DNA of 47,301 nucleotides from Spirochaetota bacterium (lineage in GTDB: Bacteria; Spirochaetota; UBA4802; UBA5550): the NCBI GenBank assembly GCA_009787025.1, contig WRGT01000065.1, positions 1 through 47,301 on the forward strand, read 5' to 3'. This document shows, piece after piece, positions 41,310 to 47,301 of this stretch. The notes under the pieces are model-generated. The model ran no database searches and was not told the origin of the DNA. It was given only the letters and a program-made list of their open reading frames with translations. Position numbers and translations under genes: made by a program. Numbering within the stretch: position 1 is the stretch's first letter; each line of letters starts with the position of its first letter.

Positions 41310-41713
41310 TTAACGTTGTCTGTTTTTAAAATCGTCAAGGTCTTTATATATCTTTGATTTATCCCCTTTAAATTTTTTCATTATTTCGTCATACGCTTTT
41401 TTATATTCTTCTTTTATATTCCGAATAGCCTCATAGTTTTTAAGCTGCTGTTCATGGACGGTATTGCACTTATCAGCTAAGTCTTTAAATTTGTTTTTTA
41501 TATCTGCATTTTTATCGGCATAGTCATTCATGAGATTTTCTATACTGCTTTTTGATGCATCGTTCATTAACATAGCATCTTCAATCTCAGACTCCATCTT
41601 TACAATCTTTTCTCCTGAAGCTGCAAAATCTTTCTTAGATGATGCATTTATGGTTGCATCTCTTAAACTTTCTAAACTTATACTTATTTTTTTCTTGAAT
41701 AATTTTTCTTCAT
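41310..41713 (-). pseudogene. coiled-coil protein, probable -1 frameshift near its start
   Basis: The track shows only 95 residues from an internal ATG (41597), but the same frame stays open and coding-like for 36 more codons upstream (ISISLESLRDATINASSKKDFAASGEKIVK) without any ATG/GTG/TTG. An ATG at 41713 gives MKKNYSRKK and then a stop, just past an A7 run. One more A, or a -1 slip on the run, joins the two into a 134-residue helical protein ending KDLDDFKNRQR. So either the gene is frameshifted (real or a sequencing error in the homopolymer), or slippage expresses it, or translation starts at ATT behind AGGAG. The coiled-coil heptads (FKDLADKCNTVHEQQLKNYEAI) suggest a scaffold; I see no named family. 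Confidence 0.5.
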
Positions 41714-41795
41714 AAAAATCTATAAATTATAATATACTTAAAAAGTGTAAAATTGCAATATGGATTATTATTTGTTACGGAATCAGGAGAAATAG

Positions 41796-43010
41796 ATGAA
41801 CGGAAAAATCCAAATGAAAACGCCTCTTGTAGAAATGGACGGAGATGAAATGACCAGAGTTATCTGGCAGATGATAAAGGATATACTGTTAACCCCATAC
41901 ATTGATCTTAAAACAGAATACTATGACCTTGGACTTGTACATAGAGATAAAACCGATGATCAGGTGACAATTGACTCTGCAATAGCCGTTAAAAAATACG
42001 GCGTAGCCGTAAAATGCGCAACTATTACTGCAAATGCGGAAAGGGTAACGGAATACAATCTTAAACAGATGTGGAAAAGCCCAAACGGCACAATACGCGC
42101 CATACTTGACGGGACGGTGTTCAGAGCCCCAATAATAGTAAACAGAATTAAACCGTTTATCCCTGCATGGAAAAAACCGATTATAATAGCCCGTCATGCA
42201 TACGGTGATGTGTATAAGAATGTTGAGAGCCGCATAAAGGAGAGAGGGAAAGCAGAGCTGGTATTTACATCAGAGACAGGAGAGATAACAAGACAGACTA
42301 TTCATGACTTTGACGGACAAGGCGTAATTATGGGTATGCACAATACAGACAGCTCAATCTATAGTTTTGCCCGTTCATGTTTTAACTATGCAGTAGATCA
42401 AAAGCAGGACCTTTGGTTTGCCACAAAGGATACAATATCCAAACAATACGACCATAGATTTAAAGATATATTTCAGGAAGTTTATGATAATGAATATAAA
42501 GACAGATTTGAGAAACTAAAGATTGAATATTTTTATACTCTTATTGATGACGCAGTCGCGCGTGTTGTGCGCTCTGAGGGCGGATATATATGGGCATGCA
42601 AAAACTATGACGGAGATGTAATGTCGGATATGGTTGCTACGGTATTTGGAAGTTTAGCTATGATGACATCCGTCCTTGTTTCGCCCGATGGTTACTATGA
42701 ATATGAAGCTGCGCACGGGACAGTACAGAGACATTATTATAAACACCTCAAGGGAGAAGAAACCTCTACTAATTCAATGGCTACAATCTTTGCATGGACA
42801 GGCGCATTAAGGAAACGCGGAGAGCTTGACAATCTGCAAGAGCTTATCAACTTTGCAAATAAATTAGAACAAACCTCAATTCGGACCATTGAAGACGGCA
42901 TAATGACTAAAGACCTTACAATGCTCTGCAGCGACAGCGATATAAAATCCGTAAATACTGAAGAATTTCTAAAGGAGATTGATTATAGATTAAAAAAGAT
43001 ACTGTATTAA
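41796..43010 (+). CDS. icd: NADP-dependent isocitrate dehydrogenase, eukaryote-like subfamily
   Basis: 404 residues. Oxidatively decarboxylates isocitrate to 2-oxoglutarate with NADP. Seen: [16 protein letters not shown] (typical of the subfamily shared with mitochondrial IDH), [40 protein letters not shown] (substrate Ser/Asn/Arg residues), [43 protein letters not shown] (metal-binding Asp) and [17 protein letters not shown] (NADP loop). It differs from the E. coli-type enzyme, which starts IPYIEGDGIG. AGGAGAAATAG precedes the ATG. In an anaerobe it probably supplies 2-oxoglutarate for glutamate. Confidence 0.96.
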   Translation: MNGKIQMKTPLVEMDGDEMTRVIWQMIKDILLTPYIDLKTEYYDLGLVHRDKTDDQVTIDSAIAVKKYGVAVKCATITANAERVTEYNLKQMWKSPNGTIRAILDGTVFRAPIIVNRIKPFIPAWKKPIIIARHAYGDVYKNVESRIKERGKAELVFTSETGEITRQTIHDFDGQGVIMGMHNTDSSIYSFARSCFNYAVDQKQDLWFATKDTISKQYDHRFKDIFQEVYDNEYKDRFEKLKIEYFYTLIDDAVARVVRSEGGYIWACKNYDGDVMSDMVATVFGSLAMMTSVLVSPDGYYEYEAAHGTVQRHYYKHLKGEETSTNSMATIFAWTGALRKRGELDNLQELINFANKLEQTSIRTIEDGIMTKDLTMLCSDSDIKSVNTEEFLKEIDYRLKKILY

Positions 43011-43064
43011 TAATTTTTTATCTGCATCTCTTTGTTTTCTGACAAATTATATTTTTTCACGCTG

Positions 43065-45713
43065 TTACTCCTTGATATTTAAAAGACTCTCTTCAAGCTT
43101 TCCAAGAATTTCAATATACTCCTTCTCTTTTGTACTCTCCTTTTCTATAATCTCTTGAGGAGCATTCTTTCTAAAATTATCATTACTTAATTTTGAAGTT
43201 ACCTTATCAAGATCCGATTTGATCTTCGCAATTTCCTTTTCTATTCTCTGAATCTCTTTTGCAATATCAATAAGTCCTTTCAGAGGAACAAATATCTCTA
43301 AGTCGGGCATAACAGCCGAAGAATCTGTTTTATCCGGCGCATATTCGGGATCAATAGTAATACTGTCAACTTTGGCTAAAGCCTGTATATGAACAGTTTC
43401 GGTTTCAATAATCTGTTTTAATAATTCATTTGATGTTTTAAAAACAACTGGCGCTTTTTTATCAGGAGGGATATTCATTTCCCCTCTTATATTTCTTATC
43501 TTATAAATCATCTCTTTAAAGATATTAGTGTAATTTGACTCTTCGGAAAAAATTAAATTCTCAGTAAATACAGGCCACCCTGATATTATAATATCTTTCT
43601 CTTCTTTGGATTTAATTCTGCTCCATATCTCCTCAGTAATAAACGGCATAAATGGATGCATAAGAAGTAATCCCTTCTTTAGAACATGGCATAAAACCTG
43701 TTTTGCAATATTGGAAGATTCCGCCAAATTACTCTCTTTAGCATAGATTCTCTGCTTTACCAATTCAAGATACCAATCACAAAATTCATGCCACCAAAAA
43801 TCGTATATCATGCCCGCTGCCTCGTTGAATTTATACTGTTCTAAAGATTCGTTTATCTTTTTAATCGTATCATTTAGCGTATTGAGAATCCACTTGTCAA
43901 AGACTTCTAATTTTTCTAAATCAATCTCCTTTAATTCAAAGTCTCCACCCAAATTCATAAGTATAAATCTTGTTGCATTCCATATCTTATTACAAAAAGA
44001 ACTGTACCCTTCGATTCTCTTCTCCGACAGCATAATGTCTCTGCCTTGCGCGGCAAATGCAGCTAAGGTAAATCTAAAAGCGTCCGAACCGTATTTATCC
44101 ATCATAATCAGAGGGTCTATGACATTCCCCTTCGATTTACTCATTTTTTGACCATGTTCGTCTCTTACTAAAGCATGGATGTAAACATCTCTAAAAGGAA
44201 TTTCATTCATAAATTTTACGCCTGTCATTATCATTCTGGCTACCCAGAAAAAGATAATGTCAAAACCTGTAACAAGTACGCTCGTAGGATAATATTTCTT
44301 AAGCTCGGAAGTTTCATCGGGCCAACCCATTGTGGAAAAGGGCCATAGCGCCGATGAAAACCATGTATCAAGGACATCCTCGTCCTGCCTGATTTTATCC
44401 GAGGCGCATTTTTCGCAAACCTTAGGATCTTCCATTGATACTGTAATATGACCGCAATCATCACAATAAAATGCAGGTATCCTGTGACCCCACCAGAGCT
44501 GCCGCGAAATACACCAATCTCTGATGTTGTACATCCACTCAAAATATGTCTTCTCCCAGTTTTTGGGAACAAATCTTATCCTGCCGTCTTCAACTACTTT
44601 AATAGCTTCGTCGGCAATGGGTTTTATTTTAACAAACCACTGTTTTGATAAATACGGTTCAACAACGGAGCTGCATCTATAACAGTGACCAACAGAATGA
44701 ACATGTTTTTCGGTTTTAACCAAGAGCCCTGCGCTCTCCAGATCGGCAATAATCTTTTTTCGCGCCTCATATCTGTCTAATCCTCTGTACGCTCCGCCGT
44801 TCTCATTTATTACGGCATTTTCATCCATGACGATTATCTCTTCAAGACTGTGCCTTTTACCCATTTCAAAGTCATTCGGATCATGAGCAGGAGTTACCTT
44901 GACAAATCCTGTACCGAACTCCATATCAACATAACTGTCTCCGAATATCGGAATCTCTCTGTTCATTAATGGGAGTATTGCTGTTTTTCCAATAAGGTGT
45001 TTATGTCTTTCATCATCGGGATTAATTGCAACGCCTGTATCGCCAAGCATAGTCTCAGGTCTTGTAGTTGCTACAACAAGAAATTCATCGTTCCCCTTAA
45101 TGGAATATTTTATGTGCCAAAGATTGCCGTCAAGTTCTTTAAATTCGGTTTCAATATCAGAAAGAGCGGTTTCACATCTTGGACACCAGTTTATGATTCT
45201 ATAACCCTGGTATATAAGGTTTTCATTATAGAGGGATACAAAGACTCTCCTGACAGCTTTTGATAAACCTGCATCAAGGGTAAATCTTTCCCTTTCCCAA
45301 TCAAGCGAGCTTCCCAGCCTCTTTAGTTGATCGTAAATCTGATTTCCCGAATGTTCCTTCCATTCCCAGACTTTTTTTTCAAATTCAACTCTTCCCAGGT
45401 CATACTTTGTTTTACCCTCTTTGGCGAGGAGTCTTTCAACAACATTCTGCGTAGCAATTCCTGCGTGGTCTGTCCCGGGCATCCAAAGAACGGATTTACC
45501 TTTCATGCGCTGCCATCTCGACAATATATCCTGAAGTGTATTATTTAGAGCATGCCCCACATGGAGATTTCCAGTTACATTGGGCGGAGGTATTACAATA
45601 GAATAGGGTTCTTTGTCGTCATTTACATCAGCATGGAAATAACCCGTATCTTCCCAATATTTATACCATTTCTTTTCTATCTCTTCAGGTTTATATGATG
45701 AGGAAAGCTCCAT
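43065..45713 (-). CDS. valS: valyl-tRNA synthetase
   Basis: 882 residues, normal for bacterial ValRS. Seen: PPPNVTGNLHVGHALNN (HIGH motif, about 43-58), the editing CP1 insertion (WHIKYSIKGNDEFLVVATTRPETMLGDTGVAINP), Cys-rich knuckles (CYRCSSVVEP, CDDCGHITVS...CEKCASDK), DVLDTWFSSALWPFS, HGQKMSKSKGNVIDP (KMSKS, about 526) and the C-terminal tRNA-binding coiled coil (AKEIQRIEKEIAKIKSDLDKV). GGAGTGTAATC precedes the ATG. It is convergent with icd. Confidence 0.97.
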   Translation of the reverse strand: MELSSSYKPEEIEKKWYKYWEDTGYFHADVNDDKEPYSIVIPPPNVTGNLHVGHALNNTLQDILSRWQRMKGKSVLWMPGTDHAGIATQNVVERLLAKEGKTKYDLGRVEFEKKVWEWKEHSGNQIYDQLKRLGSSLDWERERFTLDAGLSKAVRRVFVSLYNENLIYQGYRIINWCPRCETALSDIETEFKELDGNLWHIKYSIKGNDEFLVVATTRPETMLGDTGVAINPDDERHKHLIGKTAILPLMNREIPIFGDSYVDMEFGTGFVKVTPAHDPNDFEMGKRHSLEEIIVMDENAVINENGGAYRGLDRYEARKKIIADLESAGLLVKTEKHVHSVGHCYRCSSVVEPYLSKQWFVKIKPIADEAIKVVEDGRIRFVPKNWEKTYFEWMYNIRDWCISRQLWWGHRIPAFYCDDCGHITVSMEDPKVCEKCASDKIRQDEDVLDTWFSSALWPFSTMGWPDETSELKKYYPTSVLVTGFDIIFFWVARMIMTGVKFMNEIPFRDVYIHALVRDEHGQKMSKSKGNVIDPLIMMDKYGSDAFRFTLAAFAAQGRDIMLSEKRIEGYSSFCNKIWNATRFILMNLGGDFELKEIDLEKLEVFDKWILNTLNDTIKKINESLEQYKFNEAAGMIYDFWWHEFCDWYLELVKQRIYAKESNLAESSNIAKQVLCHVLKKGLLLMHPFMPFITEEIWSRIKSKEEKDIIISGWPVFTENLIFSEESNYTNIFKEMIYKIRNIRGEMNIPPDKKAPVVFKTSNELLKQIIETETVHIQALAKVDSITIDPEYAPDKTDSSAVMPDLEIFVPLKGLIDIAKEIQRIEKEIAKIKSDLDKVTSKLSNDNFRKNAPQEIIEKESTKEKEYIEILGKLEESLLNIKE

Positions 45714-45989
45714 GATTACACTCCGGATTTCTTATTCTTTAATGTATTAAGAAATTTGCTCAGCATAGTGTCAATAAATTTTGGCTATAGGATTATATAA
45801 AAAACTTTATCGGTGTATATATTGAACATTTAGTTACATTTCTAAGTCATGGAGCTGTCTAATAAGTATATTTACGATACATTAATGTCCCATATTAAAA
45901 TCAAAAAAAATTTAAAATTTCGCAAAAAATTTTTATCTGACGCTACTCACAGTCGTTTATAGTATATATCAACTGTGCGGAAGGTGTTA

Positions 45990-46913
45990 ATGAAATCTAA
46001 CAGGAAAACGAACAAAAAAGCCAACAGAAAATACAAGGACAGTGTTTTTAGACATCTTTTTAACAATGAACCCGCTGTTCTTGAGCTGTTAAATGCTATA
46101 GAAGGAACTAACTATACGGACGTGTCGATGATTACAATGAATACCGTCAGGGACGTACTTTTTTCGGCAGTACAAAATGACGTATCATTTAACTTTAATA
46201 AAAAGATAGTGATACTCATAGAACACCAGTCAACAATTAATGAAAATATGCCTGTAAGATTTCTGGCATATATATTAGGTATTTATTTGAATATATTGGG
46301 TAACAGGATATATCAGGAACCATTAGTGAAATTACCAAGACCCGAATTTATAGTATTGTATAACGGAAAAGTTCCTTTTCCCAAAGAAAAATTCATTAGA
46401 TTATCAGATGCCTTTGAAGAATTTGATGAAGAAATAGAAAATAGCCAATTAATACTTCTTGACTTAATAGTAAGAGTATATAATATAAACAAAGGAGTAA
46501 ATCCCGAACTGGAGCGTAAGAGCAAGACTCTGAAAAGCTATGCGGCTTTTATTGCAAAGGTAAGAGAGTACGAGAAGAAGAAACCGCTTGAGGAAGCAAT
46601 AAAATCAGCAGTAGAATATTGCATTAAAAAAGATATATTGGCAGATTATTTTAAGAAAAACGCGCAGGAGGTTGTAAAAATGATAACACTTGAATACTCA
46701 TTAAAAGACGCTATTGCAGATGCCCGCGAAGAAGGTATGGAAAAAGGCAGAATAGAAGGTATCGAAGAGGGTATAGAAAAGGGTATGGAAAAAGGTAAAA
46801 GAGAAGGCTTAAGCTATGCACTTAAACTTATGGAGCAGGGTTTATCCTATGAAGAAATTAAAAAGAAAGTAGAGAAAGAGTCGAAGAAGAAACGCAGGCA
46901 GTCTCGAACATGA
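45990..46913 (+). CDS. Rpn/PD-(D/E)XK family recombination-promoting nuclease-like protein
   Basis: 307 residues from the ATG at 45990 with AAGGTG five bases upstream (the track start is GTG). It belongs to the Rpn family (transposase_31-like): YKDSVFRHLFNNEPAVLELLNAIEGTNY, then the nuclease core NDVSFNFNKKIVILIEHQSTINENMPVRFLAYI (D...EHQS, the family's catalytic D-(E)-x-Q/K set), and PEFIVLYNG. The C-terminal part carries a glycine/glutamate repeat EGMEKGRIEGIEEGIEKGMEKGKREG, a feature often seen in these genes and prone to length change. Rpn proteins are DNA nucleases linked to RecA-independent recombination and, in newer work, to phage defence. An imperfect inverted repeat starts 12 bases past the stop. 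Confidence 0.88.
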   Translation: MKSNRKTNKKANRKYKDSVFRHLFNNEPAVLELLNAIEGTNYTDVSMITMNTVRDVLFSAVQNDVSFNFNKKIVILIEHQSTINENMPVRFLAYILGIYLNILGNRIYQEPLVKLPRPEFIVLYNGKVPFPKEKFIRLSDAFEEFDEEIENSQLILLDLIVRVYNINKGVNPELERKSKTLKSYAAFIAKVREYEKKKPLEEAIKSAVEYCIKKDILADYFKKNAQEVVKMITLEYSLKDAIADAREEGMEKGRIEGIEEGIEKGMEKGKREGLSYALKLMEQGLSYEEIKKKVEKESKKKRRQSRT

Positions 46914-46925
46914 TTCACAGGATTA

Positions 46926-47050
46926 CCGGGATTTATATGATTTATAATGATTTTTATGATTGTACACTCATGTAAATCATAGTTTTTAATTAAACTAAAA
47001 AATGCTATAATACAACTCACAAAAATCAGCAATAATCACAAAAATCCCGG
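46926..47050. repeat. imperfect 37-bp inverted repeat downstream of the Rpn gene
   Basis: The left arm starts CCGGGATTTATATGATTTAT (46926-46962); the right arm (47013-47050) reads on the opposite strand CCGGGATTTTTGTGATTATT and so on, about three quarters identical, around a 50-base AT-rich loop. Each arm has an internal TGATTT...TGATTT period. It lies directly behind the Rpn-type gene; it may be a terminator, a repeat tied to such genes, or a footprint of a mobile element. Confidence 0.5.
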
Positions 47051-47157
47051 TTTTTTCTTGACACTTTAATAGGAAGAGTTACGTTGTATCTGCTATCTTT
47101 AATCTGTTATATTTAATCAATAAAATTTAATACTAAAATCAGGAGAAAAATTTTTAT

Positions 47158-47274
47158 ATGAAAAATTTTTTGTTTGACACAGTAAACAAAGTAACGATAT
47201 GCTTAGAAAAAGCGTTCCGTTCCGTTCCGTTCCGTTCCGTTCCGTTCCGTTCCGTTCCGTTCCGTTTTAATTGA
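47158..47274 (+). CDS. short ORF containing the GTTCC microsatellite; possible 5' end of a phase-variable gene
   Basis: Not in the track. An ATG preceded by AGGAG (12 bases away, a long spacing) opens a 38-residue ORF: MKNFLFDTVNKVTICLEKAF, then RSVPF repeats encoded by the GTTCC array, then a TGA at 47272-47274. The array is 5 bases per unit, so every change in copy number shifts the frame. In one alternative frame (one unit more, or two fewer) the sequence after the array reads VLIDLAYNKFFS without a stop to the window edge. I do not recognise the product. It could be a switchable gene in the OFF state, or an unrelated short ORF. Confidence 0.35.
   Translation: MKNFLFDTVNKVTICLEKAFRSVPFRSVPFRSVPFRFN
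47214..47266 (+). repeat. (GTTCC)10 pentanucleotide microsatellite
   Basis: Ten exact GTTCC units plus GTT, uninterrupted. Such a perfect array of a 60 percent G+C unit stands out in this AT-rich region and should be prone to strand slippage. Confidence 0.98.
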
Positions 47275-47301
47275 TCTTGCTTATAACAAATTTTTTTCAA
47301 C

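Noticed and set aside
47214-47266. CRISPR array
   Set aside because: The unit is 5 bases with no spacers; it is a microsatellite.

Overview
The window is AT-rich (roughly one third G+C by eye) bacterial chromosome. The genes point to a strictly anaerobic diderm. There are MCE/Mla lipid-transport genes and lipoproteins with lipoboxes, a two-component 2-hydroxyacyl-CoA dehydratase activator, and [NiFe]-hydrogenase maturation genes. The lipobox style, the seven-repeat DGIKW lipoproteins, the Rpn-type nuclease with a charged EG(I/M)E(E/K)G tail, and tandem MCE genes make an uncultured or little-studied spirochaete (Spirochaetota) my best guess. I cannot confirm this without a marker-gene search. 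Most ORF-track starts at GTG/TTG were moved to internal ATGs that sit behind a good ribosome-binding site.

Left part (1-12300): a phosphonate pair (aepY and an edge-truncated phnW) is followed by an orphan SNF2/HepA-type helicase, a polynucleotide-kinase-like P-loop protein, a protein with two degenerate receiver-like halves, and a stand-alone MshEN-like (GspE N-terminal) protein whose start region is a 22-bp tandem duplication. Next come a hotdog thioesterase, tRNA-Leu(CAA) with its terminator, a ClpX-like unfoldase without the zinc-binding domain, class III fructose-1,6-bisphosphatase, and a 42-residue TPR-like protein missed by the ORF track.

Centre (12300-24100): leuB is divergent from an exported papain-like protease with an adjacent lipoprotein of the chagasin/ICP inhibitor family. 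After these come a self-inhibited Fic protein, an unknown protein, smpB, a 2-hydroxyacyl-CoA dehydratase-like subunit, a polyprenyl-type glycosyltransferase, an mlaE-mlaF-mlaD operon whose ATPase has lost most catalytic motifs, and a DUF4015-type glycoside hydrolase.

Right-centre (24100-36740): two DGIKW beta-propeller lipoproteins, a remnant leader of a third copy, radA translationally coupled to a second MCE gene, cutA with a GNAT acetyltransferase, mazEF with a palindromic operator, and hypF-hypA-hypB. A zinc-ribbon protein, an SH3-type exported protein and a further propeller paralogue without the lipid-anchor Cys follow.

Right part (36970-47301): a 1437-residue double-ASKHA dehydratase activator (the likely partner of the 17.8 kb gene), a probable frameshifted coiled-coil gene, NADP-isocitrate dehydrogenase, valS, an Rpn/PD-(D/E)XK nuclease followed by a long imperfect inverted repeat, and a (GTTCC)10 microsatellite inside a short ORF. 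One extra repeat unit would open that ORF into sequence beyond the right edge. Small TGTAG-headed palindromic repeats occur in three intergenic regions.

The strongest candidates for something new are the microsatellite-switched ORF, the catalytically degenerate MlaF in an otherwise intact Mla-type operon, the protease/inhibitor pair, and the DGIKW propeller family with its remnant leader.
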